Below, piece after piece: positions 52,981 to 60,522 of a stretch of 64,000 nt of DNA. Both the position numbers and the translations under genes were made by a program. Positions within the stretch are counted from its first letter, which is position 1, and every line of letters starts with the position of its first letter. The stretch covers positions 225,431-289,430 of the forward strand of contig JAFDWH010000014.1 in assembly GCA_018268595.1 (NCBI GenBank). The letters are read 5' to 3'. The stretch comes from Actinomycetota bacterium (GTDB taxonomy: Bacteria; Actinomycetota; Thermoleophilia; Solirubrobacterales; Solirubrobacteraceae). The notes beneath the pieces were generated by a model. The model worked only from the letters and a program-made list of their open reading frames with translations, was not told where the DNA came from and ran no database searches.

Positions 52981-53104
52981 GTGCCCGCCATCACCAAGCG
53001 GCCTCAGGCCCGACGCCAACGCGCGCCACATGGCCTTCTTCACGGACCCGGGCGGCGACGACCTGATGCTGCACCACCGCTACGCGCCGGTCTCCGAGAC
53101 GTAA
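52981..53104 (+). pseudogene. Glyoxalase/bleomycin-resistance family remnant
   Basis: AGGAGG (52970-52975) and GTG 52981 give a perfect initiation site followed by PAITK, but that frame soon turns into nonsense. In another frame, 53015-53104 reads [20 protein letters not shown], the C-terminal metal-ligand segment of a glyoxalase-fold protein, ending at TAA 53102. Start signal and tail thus survive while about 80-100 central codons are gone and the frame is shifted. It is non-functional as a glyoxalase. Confidence 0.6.
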
Positions 53105-53115
53105 TCGCCGCGTCA

Positions 53116-53144
53116 TTGACCGGCCGTCGCGCCCGGCGTAGGTT
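53116..53144 (+). promoter_or_regulatory. Sigma70-type promoter
   Basis: TTGACC (53116-53121) and TAGGTT (53139-53144) are 17 bases apart and lie 27 bases before ATG 53172, which has its own AGGAGG site. This is the best classical promoter in the window, assigned by consensus only. Confidence 0.55.
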
Positions 53145-53171
53145 CGGTTCACCCGATTCCAGGAGGCGACG

Positions 53172-53468
53172 ATGCCGTACGCACGCGTGGTGAAGTGGGA
53201 GGGCGGCTCGGCAGACGCGATCCGCCAGTCGATCGAGCGCATCCAGCAGGACGCGCAGAGCGGGCCGCCGGAGGGCGTCCCCTCGACCGGCATCACCTTC
53301 CTCACGGACCCCGACGCCGGCCGCGTGATCGCGATCGGGCTGTTCGAGACCGAGGAGGACCTGCGCAAGGGCCACGAGACGCTCGAGCAGATGAGCCCGC
53401 CCGTCGACATGGGCCGGCGCGTCGCGGTCGAGACCTACGAGGTGGCGGCCGACATCCGGCTGCGGTGA
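53172..53468 (+). CDS. Dimeric alpha/beta-barrel (ABM-like) protein
   Basis: A 98-residue protein with the beta-alpha-beta pattern of antibiotic-biosynthesis-monooxygenase-like domains: YARVVKWEGGSADAIRQSIE, GITFLTDPDAGRVIAIGLFE and EDLRKGHETLEQM. Such proteins form dimers and bind haem or small aromatic compounds or act as cofactor-free oxygenases. No catalytic assignment is possible. AGGAGG precedes ATG 53172, and its stop overlaps the next start. Confidence 0.7.
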   Translation: MPYARVVKWEGGSADAIRQSIERIQQDAQSGPPEGVPSTGITFLTDPDAGRVIAIGLFETEEDLRKGHETLEQMSPPVDMGRRVAVETYEVAADIRLR

Positions 53469-54169
53469 GCGCGGGCGAGCCGGCTCGCGCCCCAGCGCCG
53501 GCCGGTCGAGGCGTGACCAACGTCTGCGCCGGCCCGTTCGGCGCCTTCTACGACGTCTACATCGAGCGCCCGTGGCTGGCGCAGGCGATCGGCCGGGCCG
53601 CGTGGGGGATCGACATCGCGCCGCTCTACCGCAGCATGGCGGCGATCGCCGAGCTGCCCGACGGCGCGACGGTGCTCGACGTGCCGTGCGGCGGCGGTGT
53701 CGCGCTGCGGGCGCTGCGGCCGGGCCAGCGGGTGCGCTGGCTCGCGGTCGACGTCGAGCCGAAGATGCTCGCGCGCTTCGCGGCGCGGGCGCGCCGGCGC
53801 GGGCTGACCGAGCAGGCCGGCGCGCTCGAGCTGATCGCGGCCGACATGCGCACGCTGCCGCTGCCCGACGCGACCGCCGACGTGTGCCTCGCCTACAGCG
53901 GACTGCACATGGTGAGCGAGCCGCGGGCGGCCGTCGCCGAGCTGGCGCGCTGCCTCAAGCCGGGCGGCGCGCTGCTCGGCGCGACGTTCGTCGCGGAGGG
54001 CTCGCGGCGTCAGCGCGCGCTGCTCGGGCACGGCGTGCGCAGCGGGCAGAACGGTCCGCTGGTCGCCGCCGCCGAGCTGCGCGCGCTGCTCGAGGACGCC
54101 GGGATCGCGGAGCTGGAGATCGCGCCCGAGCGTGGGCTCGCGATCTTCCGCGGGCGCCGGGCCGGCTGA
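53465..54169 (+). CDS. Class I SAM-dependent methyltransferase
   Basis: About 234 residues, with the SAM motif VLDVPCGGGVALRAL, AVDVEPKMLARFAARAR (motif II), ADMRTLPLPDATADVCLAYS and LKPGGALLGATFV. It resembles UbiE/MenG-like methyltransferases acting on small molecules. GTG 53465 overlaps the stop of the ABM-like gene, so the two are coupled; GTG 53513 is an alternative start that removes a Pro/Ala-rich stretch. Convergent with the flavoprotein gene. Confidence 0.85.
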   Translation: MSAGEPARAPAPAGRGVTNVCAGPFGAFYDVYIERPWLAQAIGRAAWGIDIAPLYRSMAAIAELPDGATVLDVPCGGGVALRALRPGQRVRWLAVDVEPKMLARFAARARRRGLTEQAGALELIAADMRTLPLPDATADVCLAYSGLHMVSEPRAAVAELARCLKPGGALLGATFVAEGSRRQRALLGHGVRSGQNGPLVAAAELRALLEDAGIAELEIAPERGLAIFRGRRAG

Positions 54170-54170
54170 C

Positions 54171-55301
54171 TCAGGCGCCGAACCAGCGCGCGCGCCGGTC
54201 GGCGCCGAAGCGCTCCTTCTCGGCGCGCAGCTCGGCCGAGGGCGCGCCGAACGTGCCGGTCGGCTTCGGGCCGGAGAGGAAGTCGACGGTGACCGCGCCG
54301 ATGCGGTCGTCGCCGAACTCGATGTAGCAGACGCCGATCCCGTCGTAGGGCGCCGGCGGCGGGTCGCCGCGCAGCCGCGCGAGGATTCCGCGCGCCGCGA
54401 CGCGCGCCGCGCCCTCCGCGAACACGCCGGCCTTCGGCACGCCCGCGGTCGTCACGTCGCCGACCGCGTAGACGCCCGGCCAGCGGGTCGCGAGCGTCGC
54501 CGAGTCGACGGGGACGTAGCCGTCCTCGGCCATCCCGCTCGCCAGCACGACGTCGGGCGCGCGGTGCTTCGGCACGCCGAGGAAGAGGTCGAACGCCAGC
54601 TCGCCGCCGTCGTCGAGCCGGGCGAGCTTGCGCGCGGGGTCCAGCGCGGCGACGCGGCGCCCGGTGATCAGCTCGATGTCGCGCTCCGCGAACGCCGCGG
54701 TCAGCGCCGCCGACGTCTCCGGCGAGGGCGGCACCGGCGAGGGCAGCGGGATCACGAACGAGATGCGGCAGGCGTCGCGCACGCCGCGGCGCGTCAGCTC
54801 GTCGTGCAGCAGCAGCGCGCACTCGCTCGGCGCCGGCGGGCACTTGAAGGGCGCGCCGCAGACGCCGACCACGGCGTGGCCGGAGGAGAACGACCGCACC
54901 GCCGGCGCCAGCCCGGCCGCGCCCGCGACCGAGTAGAACTCGTGCTCCTGTGTGAGGCCGGGCGTCGCCGCGTAGTCGTAGTCGGCGCCGAGCGCGACGA
55001 CGAGCACGTCGGCCTCGTGCACGCCGGCGTCGGTCGTGACGCGCTTCGCCTGCGGGTCGATCGCCACGATCGTCTCGCGCAGCAGGCGCACGCCCGGCAG
55101 GGCGACGTCGCGGTAGGGGAGCCGCACGGCGTCGAGCGTCGTGCGACCGAACAGCACGTCCAGCTTCGAGTAGCCGAACACGAACGCGTCGCCCTGGTCG
55201 ATCAGCGTGACGTTCGCGTCCTCGCCCAGCTCCTGCGACAGGATCGTGCTCAGCTCGAGGCCGCCGAAGCCGGCGCCGAGGACGACGATGCGCGCGTCCA
55301 T
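54171..55301 (-). CDS. FAD-dependent sulfide:quinone reductase-like oxidoreductase
   Basis: A 376-residue two-dinucleotide-binding-domain flavoprotein. The FAD site is VVLGAGFGGLELS at the N-terminus, and GVYAVGDVTTAGVPKAGVFAE near residue 290 is the second FAD motif. The stretch VVGVCGAPFKCPPAPSECAL carries three Cys and matches the SQR/flavocytochrome c sulfide dehydrogenase-like group more than NDH-2. Sulfide oxidation is possible but unproven. There are no membrane helices, so it would be peripheral. Confidence 0.82.
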   Translation of the reverse strand: MDARIVVLGAGFGGLELSTILSQELGEDANVTLIDQGDAFVFGYSKLDVLFGRTTLDAVRLPYRDVALPGVRLLRETIVAIDPQAKRVTTDAGVHEADVLVVALGADYDYAATPGLTQEHEFYSVAGAAGLAPAVRSFSSGHAVVGVCGAPFKCPPAPSECALLLHDELTRRGVRDACRISFVIPLPSPVPPSPETSAALTAAFAERDIELITGRRVAALDPARKLARLDDGGELAFDLFLGVPKHRAPDVVLASGMAEDGYVPVDSATLATRWPGVYAVGDVTTAGVPKAGVFAEGAARVAARGILARLRGDPPPAPYDGIGVCYIEFGDDRIGAVTVDFLSGPKPTGTFGAPSAELRAEKERFGADRRARWFGA

Positions 55302-55357
55302 GCGGCGACCCTACTCCAGCCGGCAGGGGCGCGCGGCGCTCGACGCCGGCCGGCGCG

Positions 55358-56161
55358 TCAGGACAGGTCGAGCACCGGCGTGGGCGGGGAGATGCGGCCG
55401 TCGCCGTGCGGCACGATCGCGGTGCCGACCGCGAAGAACTCGATCACGTGGCTGCCCCAGCCGTGGCTGTGCTCTCTCAGCTGCACGCCGACGATGCCCT
55501 CCGCCTGCAGCTCCTGCGCCTCCGCCTGCATCCGCTCCATCGCCAGCTCGCGCGCGTCGTAGAGCGCCTGCGTGAAGTTCGGCAGCTCGACGTTCTGGCC
55601 GGCCTGGCGCAGCGCCTTGAACATGCCGCGGTGGGCGACGTGGTAGACGCACGAGCCGAGCACCATCCCGACCGGACGGTGGCCGCTCTGCAGCAGCGTC
55701 CAGAAGTCCTGGCCGGAGAGGTCGCTCGTGAACGGGCGGCCGTTCGGCGCGCGGTGCAGCTCGCCCTCGCGATGGCGGATCGCCGTGCCGATCGCGATGA
55801 ACTCCGCCATGTTCTCGCCCCACTCGTAGCGGCCGACGTCGAGCCGCACGCCGACGACGCCGTCGGCGCCGAGCTGGTCGGCCTCCTCCTCCATGCGCGT
55901 CATCGCCAGCTCGCGCGCCGAGTACATCGCCTCGGAGAGGACGGTCATCTCCTGGCTCTTGCTCCAGTTCGACTGCTGGAAGCCGATGTGGAAGATCGAC
56001 GAGCCGACGACGAGCCCGACCGGCTCGAAGCCCGCCTCCTTGATCAGGAGGAACTCGCTGACGGAGAGGTCCGAGGTGAAGAGGCCGCGCTTGTTCTGCT
56101 CGAGCCGGTTGCGGCCCGCCTCGGGAACGCCCTCGAGCGACGTGGGGTCGTAGGTGCTCAT
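55358..56161 (-). CDS. Protein with two YbjQ-like heavy-metal-binding domains
   Basis: A 267-residue protein made of two copies of the YbjQ/DUF74 fold. Copy one (about 25-130) has FTSDLSVSEFLLIKEAGFEP and VVGSSIFHIGFQ; copy two (about 145-260) has FTSDLSGQDFWTLLQSGHRP and VLGSCVYHVAH. YbjQ proteins form pentamers and are only predicted to bind metals. The gene overlaps the upstream double-YbjQ gene by 4 bases (ATGA), so four domains are made from one message. Confidence 0.8.
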   Translation of the reverse strand: MSTYDPTSLEGVPEAGRNRLEQNKRGLFTSDLSVSEFLLIKEAGFEPVGLVVGSSIFHIGFQQSNWSKSQEMTVLSEAMYSARELAMTRMEEEADQLGADGVVGVRLDVGRYEWGENMAEFIAIGTAIRHREGELHRAPNGRPFTSDLSGQDFWTLLQSGHRPVGMVLGSCVYHVAHRGMFKALRQAGQNVELPNFTQALYDARELAMERMQAEAQELQAEGIVGVQLREHSHGWGSHVIEFFAVGTAIVPHGDGRISPPTPVLDLS

Positions 56162-57102
56162 GAACGCGCTGCTCCTTGTCGGACGGTGGTCTGGATGCCC
56201 GGCTCCAGGCGCCGGTGCTCGCCGCGCTGGACGATCCCGGTGCCGATCGCGTGGTAGGTGACGATCAGATCCTCGCGCTTGCCGTTCTGGTCGACCTCGT
56301 GGACGGCGACTTGCCGCGCCGTCGACAGGCCGACGACCGACGTCGCGCCGCTGCGCCACGCCTCGTTGTTCGCGCGCATCAGCGCCTGCTCGCGGGCGGC
56401 GTAGAGGCCCTGCGTGTAGTCGGCCAGCTCCTGGTTGGGCTGGGCGAAGCTGAAGAGGGCGGTCGTCAGCCGCCGCGTCGCCGCGCCGGGGATGACGTAG
56501 ATGACCGACGTCGCCGCGACGACGCCGACCGGGTCGTAGCCGGCGCGGCGCAACAGCACGAAGTCGGGCAGCGAGAGGTCGGTGAGGACGGGCTTGCCTG
56601 CGGCCGCGGGCGGCGCGCCGTCGAGCACGACTGCGGTCCCGTTGACGAGGATCTCGATCTCGTCGCCGAGGAACTCATGGCGTCTGTCGTCGAACGTCAC
56701 GTCGACGACCGCGTGGCAGCCGGCCAGCGCCGCCTCCTCCGCGAGGCGGCCGAGCGCGCGAGCACGAGCGCGATTCCACGCCTCGGAGAGTCCCTCCAGC
56801 TCGAACGCCTCGCCCCGCGACTGCCAGCCGCTGTTCCAGGGGTAGCCCTGCCAGCCGACCTGGTGCACGGAGCTGCCCATCACGTGCGCGACCGGGCGCA
56901 CGCCGGCCTCGTGGCAGAGCGCGAAGTCGGCGACCGACAGCCCGGAGGTGAAGCCGGTGGAGCCGGTGGCCAGCTCGCGCAGGCGTCGCTCGGCGGCGAA
57001 CGGGATCGAGCCGCCCTCGACGCGCGCGACGTCCTCAGCGCGCCGGCGCTCCGCCTCGTCGTCCTGGCCGTTGCCGCCGCGGATGGAGTCGAGCAGGCCC
57101 AT
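56158..57102 (-). CDS. Second double-YbjQ heavy-metal-binding-like protein
   Basis: A 314-residue protein with a charged N-terminus of about 50 residues, then two YbjQ-like units: FTSGLSVADFALCHEAGVRP with MGSSVHQVGWQG, and LTDLSLPDFVLLRRAGYDPV with ATSVIYVIPG. The second unit lacks the conserved His found in the other three. It is cotranscribed with the gene below and with the 127-residue gene above (8 bases away). A role in envelope stress or metal handling is inference only. Confidence 0.78.
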   Translation of the reverse strand: MGLLDSIRGGNGQDDEAERRRAEDVARVEGGSIPFAAERRLRELATGSTGFTSGLSVADFALCHEAGVRPVAHVMGSSVHQVGWQGYPWNSGWQSRGEAFELEGLSEAWNRARARALGRLAEEAALAGCHAVVDVTFDDRRHEFLGDEIEILVNGTAVVLDGAPPAAAGKPVLTDLSLPDFVLLRRAGYDPVGVVAATSVIYVIPGAATRRLTTALFSFAQPNQELADYTQGLYAAREQALMRANNEAWRSGATSVVGLSTARQVAVHEVDQNGKREDLIVTYHAIGTGIVQRGEHRRLEPGIQTTVRQGAARS

Positions 57103-57110
57103 CGCGCGCC

Positions 57111-57494
57111 TCAGCCGAGCAGCCTCGCGAGCGCGTCGCGCGCGGCTGCGCTGGTCTGCGCCTGCTCGCCGAGGTCGGCGGCGAGCGCGCGGACCCATGC
57201 GTGCAGCTCGAGCGTCTCGCGCTTGATCACGATCCCGCGCACCTCCTGCGCGCGCGCCGCGTCGACGTCGCCGCCGCGCACCGTGAGCGCGTAGCGGCAC
57301 TCGCCGAGCGTCACCTCGATCGCCTCGACGACCTTGTCCTTCGAGAGGAAGCGCTTGGCGCGCCGCGTCACGCGCGTGGCATGGGGCAGCGCCAGCTCGA
57401 GCTTGCTCGCCAGCACCTCGATGCCGACCGCCAGCTCCGCGCCGTCGGCGCGCAGCCCCGCCGCGGCCAGGTCGAAGGACGCATCCCCTGCCAC
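57111..57494 (-). CDS. Unknown small protein upstream of the YbjQ pair
   Basis: A 127-residue soluble, mixed alpha/beta protein (ASFDLAAAGLRADGAELAVG, VVEAIEVTLGECRYALTV, RGIVIKRETLELHAWVRALA). I recognise no family. GTG 57494 is chosen because TACACT (57503-57508, minus) lies 8 bases before it; longer starts would run into the divergent gene at 57550. It leads the three-gene YbjQ operon and may be a regulator or partner of those proteins. Confidence 0.6.
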   Translation of the reverse strand: MAGDASFDLAAAGLRADGAELAVGIEVLASKLELALPHATRVTRRAKRFLSKDKVVEAIEVTLGECRYALTVRGGDVDAARAQEVRGIVIKRETLELHAWVRALAADLGEQAQTSAAARDALARLLG

Positions 57495-57549
57495 CGGATG
57501 GGAGTGTATCGAGCGCTTGTCCGCTGACGTCTCTTGTAGCGTGGGCGCC

Positions 57550-58104
57550 ATGCAGGGCAAGCGGGTCGTCACCGCGCCGGACGGCGCGCGCTGGCAGGTC
57601 GGGCGACGCTGGCTGAAGCGGCCGCCGCCGAAGCCGTGGAGCAGTCGCAAGCGGCGGGAGCGGCGCGACGGGCGCGAGCGGCGCGACGGGCGCGAGCGGC
57701 GCGACGCCGGGGATCGCTCGATCTGGCTCGACGCGGCGAGCTACGTCGACTTCGGCGACGACTTCCTCGCCGGCATCGCCGCCGGCTTGCTGATCGCCGC
57801 CCTGCTCGTGCTGCTCACGTTCGCCGTCCTCCCGTTGCTCGGGCTCGCGCTCGAGCTGGCGCTGCTGGTCGGCGTGCTCACGTCGGGGCTGTTCGGCCAC
57901 GTCGTGATGCGCCGCCCGTGGGTGATCGAGGCCGTCAGCTTGAGCGACGCCGGACAGCAGCCCCTGTGCTTCGCCGTCAAGGGCTGGCGCCGCTCCCGCC
58001 GCGCGATCGGCGCGCTCGCGGACGCGATCGCGACGACCGGTCCGCCGTCGGCGCTCCCGGAGGCGACGCCGGTCGCGGCCGACGGCCGGTCGTCGTCGGC
58101 CTAG
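57550..58104 (+). CDS. Membrane protein with basic repeat linker, unknown function
   Basis: A 184-residue protein. Residues 1-35 form a small domain (RVVTAPDGARWQVGRRWLKR). They are followed by an Arg-rich linker made of an 18-base tandem repeat (57661-57705, RRDGRE units), then two membrane helices (about 75-118), and a cytoplasmic tail that may contact nucleotides or proteins. TAGCGT (57537-57542) lies 7 bases before the ATG. The stop overlaps the end of the thiC relic on the other strand. Confidence 0.65.
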   Translation: MQGKRVVTAPDGARWQVGRRWLKRPPPKPWSSRKRRERRDGRERRDGRERRDAGDRSIWLDAASYVDFGDDFLAGIAAGLLIAALLVLLTFAVLPLLGLALELALLVGVLTSGLFGHVVMRRPWVIEAVSLSDAGQQPLCFAVKGWRRSRRAIGALADAIATTGPPSALPEATPVAADGRSSSA

Positions 58105-58247
58105 TCGATCCCGGCGCCCGCCGCCGTGCGCTGCGCGCGGCGGGTCTCGACCGTCCAGCGGACGTCGTCCCAGTCGATCTCGCGGAAGTTGTGCATCGGG
58201 CAGTACTTCGGCCCGCACATCGAGCAGAACGCGCTGCGTGGCGCCAT
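58101..58247 (-). pseudogene. thiC: ThiC C-terminal relic, 48 residues, behind a TPP riboswitch
   Basis: ATG 58247 opens a 49-codon frame that reads APRSAFCSMCGPKYCPMHNF and ends at TAG 58101. CSMCGPKYC is the CX2CX4C [4Fe-4S] motif found at the very end of ThiC (phosphomethylpyrimidine synthase). The other ~450-550 residues of ThiC, including the whole catalytic barrel, are absent. Remarkably, the start codon, GGGAGG ribosome binding site and reading frame are intact, so the peptide could still be made. An in-frame internal deletion is the simplest origin; a retained small iron-sulfur peptide is the alternative. Confidence 0.8.
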
Positions 58248-58255
58248 GTGCGTCC

Positions 58256-58334
58256 TCCCTTCGCTGGTGTGAACCAGATCAGGTTCGGCGGTTGGTGGCG
58301 GTAGGAGGCGCCATCTCAGCCCCTCGTGCAGGGA
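58256..58334 (-). promoter_or_regulatory. TPP (THI-box) riboswitch
   Basis: On the minus strand the element contains GGGGCTGAGATGG and AACCTGATCTGG, then CCAGCGAAGGGA, the conserved core of the thiamine pyrophosphate aptamer. P1 is formed by TCCCT (58330-58334) and AGGGA (58256-58260). The 3' strand of P1 overlaps the GGGAGG ribosome binding site of the following ORF, so TPP binding would hide it and block translation. The aptamer looks complete although its target gene is a relic. Confidence 0.93.
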
Positions 58335-58407
58335 CCCCCGGGATGTGTGAAGGCGGGCCGCCTATCGCGCGTTCAGGCGAGCTGCTCGGCCAGCCCGATG
58401 ACGGGCT

Positions 58408-58929
58408 CTAGAGCGGCGGGACCTGGTTGTTGACCTGCCGCCCGTGATAGAGGCGGTCCTGGTCCTCGCAGGCGGCGGGGAAGAAGAACTGGACGCTGTC
58501 GCTGCGCACGCCGTTGTAGCTGGCGAAGAGCGTTGCGCGACCGACGGTGCCGACGGCGCATCTCGGGTCGGTGCTGCTCGTGACCTGGACCTTGATCTTC
58601 ATGATGTTCCCCGGGTAACCCCACTTCCTCGCGTAGTGCGAGTGGTACACGAGGTGGTGCTTCACCGACATGAGGATCACCCCGGCCCGATCCTGTTGGC
58701 AGATCACGCCCGAGACCGTGTTGGCGCCGAGGTCGATGTGCCCGTGGCCCTTGGCGAAGCTGCGCGCCTTCGTCGTGTACGGACCCGTGTGAAAGCCCCA
58801 CGGGGGAATCCCCTGCACCGTCGGGATCTCAGTGCAAGGCGTGGCTCCACGGGCCGAGCCGGTCGAGCCGACGAGCCCGACCAGCAGCACCACCAACACC
58901 CCGAGCACGCCTCGTCGCCTGACGTTCAT
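58408..58929 (-). CDS. Secreted protein of unknown function
   Basis: A 173-residue protein with a signal peptide (NVRRRGVLGVLVVLLVGLVG, cleavage after ARGA). Four Cys remain in the mature part. The body is beta-rich (HIDLGANTVSGVICQQDRAG, GVILMSVKHHLVYHSHYARK). I recognise no family. GC content and codon use are lower in GC than in the genes to the left, in line with the accessory region. A 6-base stem (58392-58407) follows the stop but lacks a T-tract. Confidence 0.65.
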   Translation of the reverse strand: MNVRRRGVLGVLVVLLVGLVGSTGSARGATPCTEIPTVQGIPPWGFHTGPYTTKARSFAKGHGHIDLGANTVSGVICQQDRAGVILMSVKHHLVYHSHYARKWGYPGNIMKIKVQVTSSTDPRCAVGTVGRATLFASYNGVRSDSVQFFFPAACEDQDRLYHGRQVNNQVPPL

Positions 58930-58951
58930 GCGGCGATGACTCTACCGAGGC

Positions 58952-59203
58952 ATGCAGCCGGCACGATCGGATCGCGGGAGGCCGTCGGACTCCGGCTCGC
59001 AAGGGACGATCGTCTACGAGCCCGGCAAGGACGGTCGGGTGACCGCGTCGACTCCTGAGGTTGCCGGCGTCTTCAGCCAGGGAAGAACGCGCGAAGGTGC
59101 TCGTGCGAACGTGATCGGCGCATTGCCGCTGCTGATGCTCTCGCCCGAGCCGCGTGAGGCCGACGACCGGCGTGAGCGCGAGCCGCTGCGTCTGACGATC
59201 GGT
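58952..59203 (+). pseudogene. HicB-like antitoxin domain, probably degraded
   Basis: From ATG 58952 the frame encodes IVYEPGKDGRVTASTPEVAG, then VFSQGRTREGARANVIGALP, a recognisable HicB (UPF0150) domain. After about residue 80 the open frame (to 59464) becomes low-complexity and Arg-rich without any family match, so the true 3' end is unclear. No HicA toxin frame is found beside it. It is listed to the end of the recognisable part. Confidence 0.45.
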
Positions 59204-59435
59204 CACAGACGAGTTCTCACGCTCGCTCGATGCGGCGGGCGCTCCGCTGGGCACCTGGAGGCTCACGGCGCCCGAACGCGCCGCCGAGACGCGACGCGAT
59301 CTACGCCGCTACGGAGACGTCCTCGACCACGCGCATGTACGCCCAGGACGACGACCGCGGGCCCCGGCGACTGGAGCGACGAGCAGCGTCGCGCGAATCC
59401 ATCGCCGATCCATGTGTGTGATCGTGGTGCGTGGT
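59204..59435. other. Region without a supported gene
   Basis: Between the HicB-like segment and the VapC gene several short frames are open. One reads TWRLTAPERAAETRRDLRRY from about 59245, which looks protein-like but has no start and no match I know. It may be decayed coding sequence. Confidence 0.4.
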
Positions 59436-59861
59436 CTACGCGTCGCGGCAGAGATCAGGGCTGATCAGTTCTGTGCCAGGGATGTAGTTCGCGACGCGAC
59501 GCGGATCGCGGGTCAGCAGCGGCCGGCCGGTGACGGCGGCGTGCGCCCCGATGAGGAACTCGGGGAGCACCGCTTGACGCGAGCCGCCAGCGCGTCGGTA
59601 GGCGGCGTGAGCGTGTCCGGCGAGGAACGAGGCTTCGGTCGGGATCTCTTCGAGTAAGGCCATGGGCGGAAGCGCATCTCGCAGGCCCTCGATGCGGGAG
59701 AAGCGCGGCGCGACCTCGGCGAGCACGACTGCATTGAGCACCAAAGCGCCGCGTTGGGCGGCCGCGACGAGCTGCTCCTCGGACCATGGGAGCCATCTGC
59801 GGTCCTCGGTGAAGACGTCGAGCAGGACGCTGCTGTCGACGACGGTCCCCGCGCGCGTCAC
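59436..59861 (-). CDS. vapC: PIN-domain toxin (VapC)
   Basis: A 141-residue PIN domain. It has TVVDSSVLLDVF (first Asp), VLAEVAPRF (Glu), LPEFLIGAHA and LLTRDPRRVANYIPG (later acidic residues). It is probably a site-specific ribonuclease toxin. GTG 59861 overlaps the stop of the antitoxin gene (GTGA), so the pair is translationally coupled. GC content is below that of the core genes. Confidence 0.88.
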   Translation of the reverse strand: MTRAGTVVDSSVLLDVFTEDRRWLPWSEEQLVAAAQRGALVLNAVVLAEVAPRFSRIEGLRDALPPMALLEEIPTEASFLAGHAHAAYRRAGGSRQAVLPEFLIGAHAAVTGRPLLTRDPRRVANYIPGTELISPDLCRDA

Positions 59862-60073
59862 CTGCGCGTGAGCGCGAGGATCTCGTCCGTCGTCATCGCG
59901 ACGTCGCCGGCGCCCCGCATCCGCTTGATCTCGCGCGCTGCGCGTGCGGGCTCGACGACGAGGCGGGCGCCGCGTCGGTCAAGCTCAAAGGAGACGTCGG
60001 TGCCTGTCTCGATGCCGAGAGCGCGACGAACGTCCAGCGGGATCGTCACCTGGCCCTTCTGCGTGACACGCAT
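59858..60073 (-). CDS. vapB: AbrB/MazE-fold antitoxin (VapB)
   Basis: A 71-residue SpoVT/AbrB-type DNA-binding protein: RVTQKGQVTIPLDVRRALGI, then TGTDVSFELDRRGARLVVEP. The C-terminal tail (GAGDVAMTTDEILALTR) is the usual toxin-binding element. It precedes vapC and should repress their shared promoter. TAGTCT (60080-60085, minus) lies 6 bases before ATG 60073, so the transcript is probably leaderless. Confidence 0.88.
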   Translation of the reverse strand: MRVTQKGQVTIPLDVRRALGIETGTDVSFELDRRGARLVVEPARAAREIKRMRGAGDVAMTTDEILALTRR

Positions 60074-60074
60074 G

Positions 60075-60098
60075 CGGTAAGACTAGCGGTCCTTACCG
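60075..60098 (-). promoter_or_regulatory. Inverted repeat over the vapBC promoter
   Basis: CGGTAAG (60075-60081) and CTTACCG (60092-60098) are perfect 7-base arms around 10 bases. The repeat covers the probable -10 element TAGTCT, as expected for an autoregulatory operator bound by the AbrB-type antitoxin. Confidence 0.65.
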
Positions 60099-60219
60099 AC
60101 TGGGCGTCGGTGCGCACGACGGCGTGGAGAAGGCGCAAACCGCGGCCTGATGGCATGTCTCCTCGTCGTCACCTGAGTGGCTGAGGCCAGTGGGGGAAGG
60201 GGCAGGTCTTGACCGCCGA

Positions 60220-60248
60220 CCCATGTACTGCCAGAGTGAGTACATGGG
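60220..60248 (+). promoter_or_regulatory. 10-base inverted repeat across the antitoxin start codon
   Basis: CCCATGTACT (60220-60229) and AGTACATGGG (60239-60248) are perfect arms around 9 bases. The second arm contains ATG 60244, the antitoxin start. TTGACC lies at 60209-60214, so bound protein would cover the promoter and start site. It probably is the operator of the DUF1778-GNAT pair. Confidence 0.7.
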
Positions 60249-60522
60249 CAAGATCAAGGAACAGCGGCTGCAGATCCGCGTCGACCCCCAGCGCAAGCAG
60301 TTGCTCGAGCGCGCCGCCGACGCGGCCCATCAGAACCTCTCGGCGTTCGTGTTAGGTGCGGCATCGCGGCATGCGGAGGAGGTGCTCGCGGAACGCACGG
60401 TGGTCGAGCTTTCCCCTCAGGCGGCGCAGGCGTTCAGCGACGCGCTTGCCCAACCAGCACGCGTGAACGAGCGGCTTGCTGCAGCGCTCGCTCGCCCACG
60501 GCAGTTCCGCTGGGTTGACTGA
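60244..60522 (+). CDS. DUF1778 (TacA-like) antitoxin
   Basis: A 92-residue RHH antitoxin: KEQRLQIRVDPQRKQLLERA, then NLSAFVLGAASRHAEEVLAE, with a C-terminal neutralising tail (LSPQAAQAFSDALAQPARVN). DUF1778 proteins pair with GNAT toxins that acetylate aminoacyl-tRNA. ATG 60244 is chosen because the conserved part starts here; longer starts cross the operator. It overlaps the toxin gene by 8 bases. Confidence 0.88.
   Translation: MGKIKEQRLQIRVDPQRKQLLERAADAAHQNLSAFVLGAASRHAEEVLAERTVVELSPQAAQAFSDALAQPARVNERLAAALARPRQFRWVD

Noticed and set aside
58392..58407. Rho-independent terminator after the secreted protein gene
   Set aside because: There is a 6-base stem (AGCCCG/CGGGCT) but no T-tract after it.
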